NCBI GenBank assembly: GCA_017546025.1
Contig: JAFYYS010000019.1
Span: 1 to 64,000, forward strand
From: Lachnospiraceae bacterium
GTDB lineage: Bacteria; Bacillota; Clostridia; Lachnospirales; Lachnospiraceae
Length of the DNA: 64,000 bases
Reading direction: 5' to 3'
Notes under the pieces: model-generated
Database searches by the model: none
The model's input: the letters and a program-made list of their open reading frames with translations, nothing else
Told to the model about the DNA's origin: nothing
Position numbers and translations under genes: made by a program
Shown here: in pieces, positions 33,450 through 40,974 of the stretch
Layout: every line of letters begins with the position of its first letter
Position numbering within the stretch: the first letter of the stretch is position 1

Positions 33450-33478
33450 TTGACATTTGCCATGGGACATGGTATTAT
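33450..33478 (+). promoter_or_regulatory. Promoter of infC-rpmI-rplT
   Basis: TTGACA (33450-33455), 17-nt spacer, TATTAT (33473-33478). It starts an approximately 175-nt leader. Confidence 0.8.
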
Positions 33479-33484
33479 TCCATT

Positions 33485-33659
33485 TGCTGTAAGATTACAG
33501 CCGAAGCAGAGTATCCGCTCTCACCTCAAGCAATTGCGCGAAGAGGTCCGTATATTTTCCCGTTTTTTGAGAAAGCGGGACTATTTGTCGGGCGGATATT
33601 ATCATCCGCTTTTTCTTTTTGAAAAAGTACCGTTTTTCCCTTTGAGGAGGTGTTGTACC
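33485..33659 (+). promoter_or_regulatory. infC leader with intrinsic terminator (L20-leader-like)
   Basis: The leader contains a terminator: GCGGAT (33592-33597) and ATCCGC (33604-33609) with a 6-nt loop, then TTTTTCTTTTT. An upstream stretch TCCCGTTTTTTGAGAAAGCGGGA can form a competing hairpin. In Bacillus the same operon has a leader where ribosomal protein L20 binds and causes premature termination; by position and layout this is likely the equivalent, though I did not match the L20 site itself. Confidence 0.7.
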
Positions 33660-34166
33660 ATTAGCGATTACATGATCAACGAGCAGATCAGGGATAAAGA
33701 GATCCGGCTGATCGGGGAGCACGGGGAGCAGCTTGGGGTTATGCCCGCAAAGGACGCTTTCCGCATTGCACAGGAAGCCAATCTGGATTTGGTGAAGATC
33801 GCGCCCAACGCAGAGCCGCCGGTATGCAGAATTGTGGACTACAGCAAGTTCCGCTACGAGCAGGTGCGCAAAGCGAAGGAGAATCGTAAGAAACAGAAAA
33901 CCACCGAAATCAAGGAGATTCAGCTTACTCCCGGCATCGCCGACAATGACCTGAACACGAAGGCAGGTCAGGCTCGCAAGTTCATTACGAAAGGGAATAA
34001 GGTTAAGGTGGAACTTCGTTTCCGCGGGCGTGAGATGGCACACCAGCAGGCCGGCATGGACACCGTTCTGGCATTCTGTCAGAAACTGGAGGATGTCGCC
34101 GCAGTTGACAAGCCGCCCAAAATGGAGGGCCGGAATCTTGTGGTCATTCTGGCGGAAAAGAAATAA
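33660..34166 (+). CDS. infC: Translation initiation factor IF-3 (AUU start)
   Basis: A 168-residue IF-3, the normal family length. It starts with the conserved INEQIRDKEIRLIGEHGEQLG region (outline), followed by VKIAPNAEPPVCRIVDYSKFRYE, and ends with the C-terminal RNA-binding domain (LRFRGREMAHQQAG, PKMEGRNLVVILAEKK). The start is taken as ATT at 33660 because AGGAGG (33645-33650) is 9 nt upstream; the first ATG at 33672 would be 21 nt away. IF-3 discriminates against non-standard starts, so an AUU start gives autoregulation, as known in E. coli and Bacillus. First gene of infC-rpmI-rplT. Confidence 0.96.
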   Translation: MSDYMINEQIRDKEIRLIGEHGEQLGVMPAKDAFRIAQEANLDLVKIAPNAEPPVCRIVDYSKFRYEQVRKAKENRKKQKTTEIKEIQLTPGIADNDLNTKAGQARKFITKGNKVKVELRFRGREMAHQQAGMDTVLAFCQKLEDVAAVDKPPKMEGRNLVVILAEKK

Positions 34167-34199
34167 CAGATCGAGTTTAAACAAGGAGGACATTGTATT

Positions 34200-34397
34200 A
34201 TGCCTAAGATGAAATCAAACAGCTCCGCTGCAAAACGTTTTACGAAGACGGGTACCGGTAAGCTGAAGAGAATGAAGGCCGGAAAGCAGCACATTCTTAC
34301 CAAGAAGTCTACCAAGATGAAGAGAAATTTGCGGCATTCGACCACGGTTGACCATGCCAGCGAAAGAAATATGAAGAAAATCTTACCCTATCTGTAA
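34200..34397 (+). CDS. rpmI: 50S ribosomal protein L35
   Basis: A 65-residue, strongly basic protein with the L35 pattern: [23 protein letters not shown] at the start (outline) and [10 protein letters not shown] in the middle. AAGGAGGAC precedes the ATG. Standard order infC-rpmI-rplT. Confidence 0.98.
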   Translation: MPKMKSNSSAAKRFTKTGTGKLKRMKAGKQHILTKKSTKMKRNLRHSTTVDHASERNMKKILPYL

Positions 34398-34421
34398 GAC
34401 GGTCGAAGGAGGACTAATATC

Positions 34422-34778
34422 ATGGCAAGAATTAAAGGCGGCTTAAACGCCAAGAAGAAACATAACAGAGTATTGAAGCTGGCAAAGGGTTACCGCGGAG
34501 CACGTTCCAAGCAGTACCGCATTGCCAAGCAGTCCGTAATGCGCGCTCTTACTTCCGCATTTGCCGGACGTAAGCAGAGAAAGAGAGAGATGCGTGTTCT
34601 TTGGATCGCACGTATCAATGCGGCATGCCGCATGAACGGTCTCTCCTACAGCAAGTTCATGTACGGTCTTAAGCTTGCTGAGGTTGATATCAACCGTAAG
34701 ATGCTTTCCGATCTCGCCGTTAACGACGCTGCAGGCTTTGCAAAGCTTTGCGAAACCGCTAAGGCTAAGCTGGCATAA
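34422..34778 (+). CDS. rplT: 50S ribosomal protein L20
   Basis: A 118-residue basic protein with L20 marks: [29 protein letters not shown] (outline), RKRQKRE-type stretch [21 protein letters not shown] and [12 protein letters not shown]. Beyond its role in 50S assembly, L20 is the likely repressor of this operon through the leader. GAAGGAGGAC precedes the ATG. A strong terminator follows. Confidence 0.98.
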   Translation: MARIKGGLNAKKKHNRVLKLAKGYRGARSKQYRIAKQSVMRALTSAFAGRKQRKREMRVLWIARINAACRMNGLSYSKFMYGLKLAEVDINRKMLSDLAVNDAAGFAKLCETAKAKLA

Positions 34779-34806
34779 TCGGTGCAAAAATCCATTGTTT
34801 ATGAAG

Positions 34807-34842
34807 GGCAGTTTTCCGAAAAAACGGAGAACTGCCTTTTTT
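34807..34842 (+). terminator. Terminator of infC-rpmI-rplT
   Basis: GGCAGTTTTCCG (34807-34818) and CGGAGAACTGCC (34825-34836) form a 12-bp stem with one weak pair around AAAAAA, followed by six T. Confidence 0.93.
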
Positions 34843-34851
34843 CGATTATTC

Positions 34852-34880
34852 GTGACAAATGTGATAAATTGTGCTACAAT
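34852..34880 (+). promoter_or_regulatory. Promoter of the DUF5717/DUF5716/TPR module
   Basis: GTGACA (34852-34857), 17-nt spacer, TACAAT (34875-34880), 32 nt before the first gene. Confidence 0.65.
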
Positions 34881-34912
34881 TTCTGTGTATGCTTAAAGAA
34901 AGGAGAGCTCTC

Positions 34913-37900
34913 ATGAAAGAGAAGATCGGAAAGATTTCCCGCGGTATCATTGAGTACGAACTTCCCCGCATCATTCTGTCCAAAGAGAAGCTTGTCCTTT
35001 CCGCCGAAATGTGGCGCAGACAGACCGGCAGAATCGGAATCACAAACAGTTCCGGCGTTTCCATGAAGGGAATCGTCTGCTCGGACAACCGTATTTTTGA
35101 AATCACCACGCCGCAGTTTGTCGGCGTTAACAATACTGTGGAATATGTCATCCGCGGCGATTATATTACCGGATGCGAGGATATCACCGGAGAGATTACG
35201 TTCGTGACGGATTGCGGCGAAGTGTCGCTTCCGTACCGGATTTCCGTCAGTGCGCCCTCTTTGATTTCGTCTGAGGGGACGATTGCGGATATGAACCGGT
35301 TTGTATCCCTGGCCCGCTATCATTGGGAGGAAGCGCTTCGTCTGTTTAACGACCCTGCGTTCCTGCCTTTTTTGCAATACCACGAACCGCACAGCGTCTT
35401 CCTTCTTGAAGTGCTCCGCAGAAGCCAGGTAAGCGACCGGGCTTTGGAGGAGTTCCTTGTCGTGACCGGCAAGAAGATGGGCGTGACGCTGCAAAGCGAT
35501 GAGGACCGGCTTGAGTATTCCGTATCGGAAAACCGCCTTTACGGAAAGATTCAGATTACGAAAAGCACCTGGGGCTATGTCAATGCGAGAATCACCTCTT
35601 CGGCGGAGTTTCTCGTTCCCGACCGGGAGCAGATTTCGATGGAGAGCTTCCACGACAACCGCTGCGACATTCCGTTCCGGATTCTGCCCGATAAGCTCGG
35701 CTACGGCACGAGCACGGCGACGCTTGCCGTCGAGGCGCAGAACCAGCAGCTTTTCGTCACCGTCTCCGTTGACAAGCCGATTCCGGAGCCCGAGGCGTTA
35801 ATTGAGCGCCACGAGCGGAAGGAAGCATTCGGCCGCTTATATGAAAACTATCTGTCCTTCCGGATGAACCACATCTCCGCCGGCCGGTATGTCGCCGAGG
35901 CCGAGGGACTTGTTTCAAGACTCGAGAAGGATACCGAGGAATCGAATATCGGCCTGAAACTGTACCGCGTTCACTTAGACCGCATTGCAGGCCGTGAGAA
36001 TGCCGCTGCGGCAAGACTCCGCGCCTTGACGGACGAGGAGTGGATGCAGGGCGGAACCGTCACGAAGGCACTGTACCTTTACCTGAAGGCCGAGCGCGCT
36101 TCGGAAGGCCGAGCCGATCTGATGGAGCAGTTATATGTTCTTTGCAGCGAGAAGGACGGACATTTCGTTCCGGCACTCCTGCTTTTGGAGCTTGACCCCC
36201 GTTACGCAAAGAACCGCAAGCTTAAGCTTGATGAGCTTCGAGGCATGTACGACGACGGAAACCGTTCTCCGATTCTGTTCTCCGAAGCGGCTTCCCTGAT
36301 TAACGCGGAACCTTCGCTTCTGCACGAGACCGGTAACTTCGAAGTGCAGACCATGGCATTTGCCGTCAGACATGATTATCTTGAGAGAGAGGCCGCGATT
36401 CAGTTCTCGTATCTCGCCGAGCGGCTTCGCGAGTATAAGGACATCTGCTATCTGGTGCTTGCCGGCATCTACCGGAAGTTCCAGCTGAAGGAAGCGCTTT
36501 CCGCACTCTGCCAGATGCTGATCCGTGCGAGAAAGAAGGACCTCATCTATGCCGAGTGGTACAAAAAGGGCGTAGAGGAGCAGCTCCGCATTCCGGAACT
36601 GTATGAATACTACATGTACACGAAGAGCGGGGACACGGACGAGGTGCTCGAGCCGGCCGTTCTGACGTACTTTGCCTACAACAGCAAGCTGCACGACAAG
36701 CGCCTGTCCTATCTGTACGCCAACATCGTGGTGCATAAGGACAGCAACCGTGAGGCTTTTGAAAGCTACAAGAATAAGATTTTCGAATATGCGCTGACCG
36801 AGATGCGCGAGCAGAAGAACGATCCGTTCTTAACGATTCTTTATAACGAGTGCATGAACGACGAGACGCTTCGGAAGGAATTCCTGAACGGTCTTGAGGG
36901 CATCGCATTCCGCCATGAGATCCGCTGCTCGGCACCGGGCATCCGCTACGTCTGCGTGGCACACCGTGAGCTCGACACCGAGACAATCGTGCCGTTCGTC
37001 GGCGGCATCGCGCAGGTGGACATTTACACGGAGCATGCCGTGATTGTCCTGATGGATGAAAAGCACAACCGTTATCTGCACGGCATCCCTTATGAAGACC
37101 ATAAGCTGATGCATGCGGAGGACAGCTTCCAGGAGGCTTATCAGGTAAGCCCGGGAAGCAATATGATTCTCCTCTGGCTTGCCGAGAAGGCATTGAAGGA
37201 GAGAAAGACCGACGCCTACTCCATCGAGCTTCGTAAGAAGGCATCCCGCATTCAGGGTCTGCGGCCGGCATTTGCCGACGAGCTGAACCGGGCGTTAATC
37301 CTGCACTTCTACGACAGCCTCGAGGATTCCCGCTTAGACTCGATGTTCAATGCCGTGAACTGGGCCGTCATGCCCGACAAGCAGCGCGGCAAGATGATCG
37401 GCATGCTGATCAACAGAAGCTCCTACGAGAAGGTTCTGGAGTTGATCCTTGCATACGGATATAAAAACGTGGAAATCAAGGCGCTGGAGCGCTTCGCCAC
37501 GGAAATCCCGCAGGAGATGATTGCCGACAACATTGAGTTCATGACGGATTTCATGTATGACATTTTCCGTCAGGGACGTCGCAGCAGCCGGATTTTCGCT
37601 GTGCTTCTTGAGAATTATCAGGGCCGCACCGTCGACATGTATAACCTCTGGCAGGAGGCCAACGACAAGCAGATTGACACGTCGAAGATGGACGAACGTC
37701 TTCTGGCGCAGATTCTGTTCACCGAGGCATATCTGCCGTACGGCGACGCGGTATTCCGCAAGTACTACAGTCCGCTCGGAAACCGCCAGCTCTGCAAGGC
37801 CTACATGACCTACGTCGCTTATAAGTATCTTCTTTCGGACGCGCCGATTTCCGAGGAAACCGTCGCGATTATGAAAAAGGATACGAACCTCGACGAATAC

Positions 37901-38458
37901 GACATCTGCATTCTCGCATTGCTGAAGCTTTGCGCGGAGGCGGAGGACCTCTCCACGGAGGACCGCGACTTCGCCGAGTACTGGCTCACGAGAATGGAAT
38001 CGCGCGGCAAGGTGCTGCCGGAGTTTTTGAAGCTCTGCAAGTACTTCCCGTTACCGGAGAGCTTAGAGGACAAGCGGCTGATCGAATACCGCACGAATCC
38101 GAAGCACCGGGTAACGCTTCACTATTCGTTCCGCTTCGCCGGAAAGAGGCAGCAGCGTGACGTGCCGATGCGCGACATCTGTTACGGAATCTTCGTCAAG
38201 GAGCTCGTGCTGTTCTACGGCGAGACGATTGAGTATGTGATTTCGGACGAGTCTGCGGACGGCAGCATCGTTACCGAGAAGACAACGCTTGTCGGAACGC
38301 TTGACAAGAGCGGCGAGTCCACGAGCCGGTTCGCGCAGATCAACCGGATCATCGCTTCCGAGAAGGAAGGCGACCGGAACAAAGCGCTTGAGCTTTTGGA
38401 CCGTTACATCAAGGATGAATTTGCCATCTCCCAGCTGTTCAGGGAGATTAAGGATTAA
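34913..38458 (+). CDS. Giant DUF5717-like protein: beta-sandwich N-terminus and alpha-solenoid
   Basis: The 1181-residue protein has no signal peptide or membrane helix, so it is probably cytoplasmic. The first 110 residues form an Ig-like beta-sandwich (IIEYELPRIILSKEKLVLSAE in outline; TGRIGITNSSG); a second similar unit lies near 190-300. The rest is mostly helical and repeat-like, as in an alpha-solenoid, with a small beta part near 660-730 (VAHRELDTETIVPFVGG, QVDIYTEHAVIVLMDE) and a final beta segment with HRVTLHYSFRFAGKRQ. I recall this architecture as DUF5717, a Lachnospiraceae family of unknown function. ATG 34913 has AAGGAGAG upstream. It heads a three-gene operon with an Hsp70/actin-fold-like protein and a TPR-like protein, so a scaffold or substrate-binding role in a chaperone-like machine is possible; this is inference. 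Confidence 0.72.
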   Translation: MKEKIGKISRGIIEYELPRIILSKEKLVLSAEMWRRQTGRIGITNSSGVSMKGIVCSDNRIFEITTPQFVGVNNTVEYVIRGDYITGCEDITGEITFVTDCGEVSLPYRISVSAPSLISSEGTIADMNRFVSLARYHWEEALRLFNDPAFLPFLQYHEPHSVFLLEVLRRSQVSDRALEEFLVVTGKKMGVTLQSDEDRLEYSVSENRLYGKIQITKSTWGYVNARITSSAEFLVPDREQISMESFHDNRCDIPFRILPDKLGYGTSTATLAVEAQNQQLFVTVSVDKPIPEPEALIERHERKEAFGRLYENYLSFRMNHISAGRYVAEAEGLVSRLEKDTEESNIGLKLYRVHLDRIAGRENAAAARLRALTDEEWMQGGTVTKALYLYLKAERASEGRADLMEQLYVLCSEKDGHFVPALLLLELDPRYAKNRKLKLDELRGMYDDGNRSPILFSEAASLINAEPSLLHETGNFEVQTMAFAVRHDYLEREAAIQFSYLAERLREYKDICYLVLAGIYRKFQLKEALSALCQMLIRARKKDLIYAEWYKKGVEEQLRIPELYEYYMYTKSGDTDEVLEPAVLTYFAYNSKLHDKRLSYLYANIVVHKDSNREAFESYKNKIFEYALTEMREQKNDPFLTILYNECMNDETLRKEFLNGLEGIAFRHEIRCSAPGIRYVCVAHRELDTETIVPFVGGIAQVDIYTEHAVIVLMDEKHNRYLHGIPYEDHKLMHAEDSFQEAYQVSPGSNMILLWLAEKALKERKTDAYSIELRKKASRIQGLRPAFADELNRALILHFYDSLEDSRLDSMFNAVNWAVMPDKQRGKMIGMLINRSSYEKVLELILAYGYKNVEIKALERFATEIPQEMIADNIEFMTDFMYDIFRQGRRSSRIFAVLLENYQGRTVDMYNLWQEANDKQIDTSKMDERLLAQILFTEAYLPYGDAVFRKYYSPLGNRQLCKAYMTYVAYKYLLSDAPISEETVAIMKKDTNLDEYDICILALLKLCAEAEDLSTEDRDFAEYWLTRMESRGKVLPEFLKLCKYFPLPESLEDKRLIEYRTNPKHRVTLHYSFRFAGKRQQRDVPMRDICYGIFVKELVLFYGETIEYVISDESADGSIVTEKTTLVGTLDKSGESTSRFAQINRIIASEKEGDRNKALELLDRYIKDEFAISQLFREIKD

Positions 38459-38481
38459 AGAGTTAAAGGAGAGAACCCATC

Positions 38482-39741
38482 ATGCCGGAGGGTAGACCGA
38501 TTGTCATAGGATTTGACCTGTCACCGGAAATGACGCAGATTGCCGTCAGCAGGGCCGGAGAAGAGCCTGAGTCCGTCAGTGTTTCTTCGACCAGCGGGCA
38601 GTTTCTGATTCCGACCGTTTTGTGTGTGCGGAATGACAGCGGCGACTGGCTTTTCGGAGAAGAAGCAATCCGTTGCAAGAACCGCAATGCCGGAGTGTTC
38701 ATCGACGACCTTCTCGGCAAGGCGGAGCGCGAGGAAAGCGTCTATATCCGCGATGTCGAGTATACGCCGAGAAACTTCTTAGAGCGTTTCTTCCGTAAGA
38801 TCATGGTTGTGCTTCGCCAGAAGTACACCGGCGACAGCGTGGAGCACGTCGTTGTTTCGATGCGTGACCCGAGCGACAAGGTGATTCAGATGGTGACCGA
38901 CGCGCTGGAGACGACCGGCATCCGCCGCGAGCACATCCGTGTGCGCAGCCATTTGCAGAACTTCATGTTCTATGCGGTCTGCCAGAAGAAGGAACTCTGG
39001 GTGAACGACGTCGGCCTGTTCGAATTCAACGAGAACGGCCTTACGTATACGCAGCTCTCGACCGCAAAGAAGATTGCGCCGATTACCGTAACGGCGCAGA
39101 TTACCGATCTGTCGACGCTGCTTGACAGCAACATGCTCGAGACAATGCCGGACAACCAGCTGGCATACTGCTTCCGAACGATTACCGACAAGGTTTTATA
39201 CCGTCAGATTCTGTCGACGATTTATGTCACCGGTAAAGGCTTCGAGGGTGCCTGGTCCGACGAAGTGCTGAAGGCACTCGTTGCCGGACGCCGCGTATTC
39301 AAGGGCATGAACCTGTACGCGAAGGGCGCCGCATATTACGGCTTATATGAGAACGCGGAGGACATGCGTGACTTCCTCTTCCTGACCGAGGACATGATCC
39401 GCTCAACGATTGCCATCCGCATGTTCAAGGATAACCAGATTGCAGACTATCCGATGGTGCGCGCGGGCACGCGCTGGAGCGAGGTAAATGCCAAGACGGT
39501 CGGCATTCTCGACGACACCGAAGAGGTTTACTTCACAATCTATCATACTGTTAAGAAAGATTCCCAGCACGTGGTCATGAGTCTTAAGAACCTGCACGGC
39601 CGGGAGAACAAAACGACCCGTGTTTCCATCGGCATCCGGTGTCTCGACCGCGAGACGGCGGTCATCACCGTGAAGGACCTGGGCTTCGGACATTTCTATC
39701 CGAACACGTACCGTGTTTGGGAGAAGATTGTGACAATCTAA
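38482..39741 (+). CDS. DUF5716-like protein, degenerate Hsp70/actin-fold ATPase
   Basis: A 419-residue protein. Its start IVIGFDLSPEMTQIAVSR resembles the phosphate-1 loop of Hsp70-like proteins, followed by LIPTVLCVRNDSGDWLFGEEA as in DnaK, and VEHVVVSMRDPSDKVIQMV where Hsp70 has its VITVPA strand. The phosphate-2 region reads VNDVGLFEFNENGLTYTQL instead of DLGGGTFDVS, so nucleotide binding may be weak or lost. Near residue 250, IYVTGKGFEGAWSDEVLKAL resembles the adenosine motif. I recall it as DUF5716. GTTAAAGGAGAG precedes the ATG; it lies 23 nt after the giant gene. It probably forms a complex with its two neighbours. Confidence 0.7.
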   Translation: MPEGRPIVIGFDLSPEMTQIAVSRAGEEPESVSVSSTSGQFLIPTVLCVRNDSGDWLFGEEAIRCKNRNAGVFIDDLLGKAEREESVYIRDVEYTPRNFLERFFRKIMVVLRQKYTGDSVEHVVVSMRDPSDKVIQMVTDALETTGIRREHIRVRSHLQNFMFYAVCQKKELWVNDVGLFEFNENGLTYTQLSTAKKIAPITVTAQITDLSTLLDSNMLETMPDNQLAYCFRTITDKVLYRQILSTIYVTGKGFEGAWSDEVLKALVAGRRVFKGMNLYAKGAAYYGLYENAEDMRDFLFLTEDMIRSTIAIRMFKDNQIADYPMVRAGTRWSEVNAKTVGILDDTEEVYFTIYHTVKKDSQHVVMSLKNLHGRENKTTRVSIGIRCLDRETAVITVKDLGFGHFYPNTYRVWEKIVTI

Positions 39742-39780
39742 AGAGCGTTTCGCATTTTTCAAAGAGAGGAGGCGGCACAT

Positions 39781-40626
39781 ATGGGCAAACTGATATTCTG
39801 CATCGGCAACAAAGCCAAGGAACCCTATTTCTTCCGGTCCACCGGGACAAAAGTCTACACGATGGAAGAGCTGTGCTATTACCTCTATCATAACATCGAA
39901 ACGCTGGAGGAGGATCTTTCGGAGCGCCAGCTTGTGCCGTGGATCCGCAACGAGCTCGGCATGGTGGAGCGTGCGGATTTCCTGCAGCAGCTCATGGACC
40001 GCAACGCCGGCATCAAGGACCTGGTCGTATCGATTTTCTGTAGCACCGACTATTACACCGAAGAGGAAATCAACGCACTGATCGAAGAGATTGACCGCTA
40101 CTTCGACATGCTTCCGATTGAGCGGAAGAAGCGTCACGCTGACGCGTTCCTGCGTTACGGCAAGACCCGTGAGGCGATGCTTGAGTACCGCAACCTTCTC
40201 GACGACCGCGACTTCGTCTATGTGCCCGAGGAGGAGCAGGCAAAGGCCTACCACAACATGGCGGTGCTGCTTGCCAAGAACGGCCTCTTTAAGAACGCGG
40301 CGAAATACTTCCTGAACGCTTACCAGAAGGGCGCCGGCAAGGACAGCCTGTGCCAGTATTTATACGCGCTGAAGATCGGCGGCATGGAGCAGGAGTTCAA
40401 TGATGAGCTCAACAAGTACTCGGACGAGACCGAAGTGCTTAGAATCATCGAGAACCAGTTCTACTTCCTTGAGGAGAACCGCGAATACTCGCCGGAATAC
40501 ATCAACGTGCTCCGTCTGATGGAGCTTAAGGACCGCGAGGAAGAGTCCACGGATGAGGACGGCGGCTTCTGGTGGCTGTTCGAGGAAACCGTGGCCAGAC
40601 TGAAGAAGAATTACCGTGAGGCATAA
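39781..40626 (+). CDS. TPR-like helical protein of the three-gene module
   Basis: A 281-residue soluble protein. After an opening beta-containing part (GKLIFCIGNKAKEPYFFRS, then YTMEELCYYLYHNIETLEED) it turns helical. Residues of about 120-210 look like TPR hairpins (RKKRHADAFLRYGKTREAMLEYRNLL in outline; QAKAYHNMAVLLAKNGLFKNAAKYFLNAYQKG in outline). The opening resembles N-terminal parts of Clostridia proteins found beside DUF5716, but I cannot name the family. AGAGGAGGCGGC precedes the ATG; it is the last gene of the operon, before the valS T-box. Probably an adaptor for its two neighbours. Confidence 0.7.
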   Translation: MGKLIFCIGNKAKEPYFFRSTGTKVYTMEELCYYLYHNIETLEEDLSERQLVPWIRNELGMVERADFLQQLMDRNAGIKDLVVSIFCSTDYYTEEEINALIEEIDRYFDMLPIERKKRHADAFLRYGKTREAMLEYRNLLDDRDFVYVPEEEQAKAYHNMAVLLAKNGLFKNAAKYFLNAYQKGAGKDSLCQYLYALKIGGMEQEFNDELNKYSDETEVLRIIENQFYFLEENREYSPEYINVLRLMELKDREEESTDEDGGFWWLFEETVARLKKNYREA

Positions 40627-40642
40627 ACGTCACATTTTCCCC

Positions 40643-40672
40643 TTGACAAATGCCACGCGGTTGCGTTAAAGT
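40643..40672 (+). promoter_or_regulatory. Promoter of valS
   Basis: TTGACA (40643-40648) with TAAAGT (40667-40672) at 18-nt spacing; alternatives shift the -10 by one base. It lies just before the T-box leader. Confidence 0.65.
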
Positions 40673-40679
40673 ATGTCCA

Positions 40680-40950
40680 TATTCAAACGCAAAAGGCAAG
40701 GAAGAAGAGGAGTACGCTTCTACCGACCGACAGAGAGACCGGCCCCAGGCTGAAAGACCGGTTCGGAAACGGAGTCGCGGAAGTAGCTTCGGAGCTGAGA
40801 TTTCGAACCTTCGGAAGTAGAGGTCTCCGGGAAATCCCGTTACAGATGAGCTGCTTAACGGAGCGGCGTAAATGAGGCAGCAACAGCTGCGAAATAAGGT
40901 GGTACCACGAAAGCCCCTCGTCCTTATATGACGGGGGGCTCTCTTCGTTT
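40680..40950 (+). promoter_or_regulatory. T-box riboswitch of valS
   Basis: The leader contains the T-box sequence AAGGTGGTACCACG at 40896-40909, followed by a terminator: AGCCCCTCGTC (40912-40922) with GACGGGGGGCT (40930-40940) forming an 11-bp stem. The T-box bases can pair into an antiterminator when uncharged tRNA binds. The upstream part includes an AGTA element near 40711 and several stems consistent with stem I. Valine codons (GTA, GTC) occur in loops, but I could not fix the specifier with confidence. It raises valS expression when tRNA-Val is uncharged. Confidence 0.93.
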
Positions 40951-40974
40951 ATCGGAGAAAAGAAAGGAGTTAAA

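Noticed and set aside
33450..33660. IF-3 with a 70-residue N-terminal extension
   Set aside because: The extension would be translated from the promoter and attenuator leader and has no ribosome site; the AUU start fits the family length.
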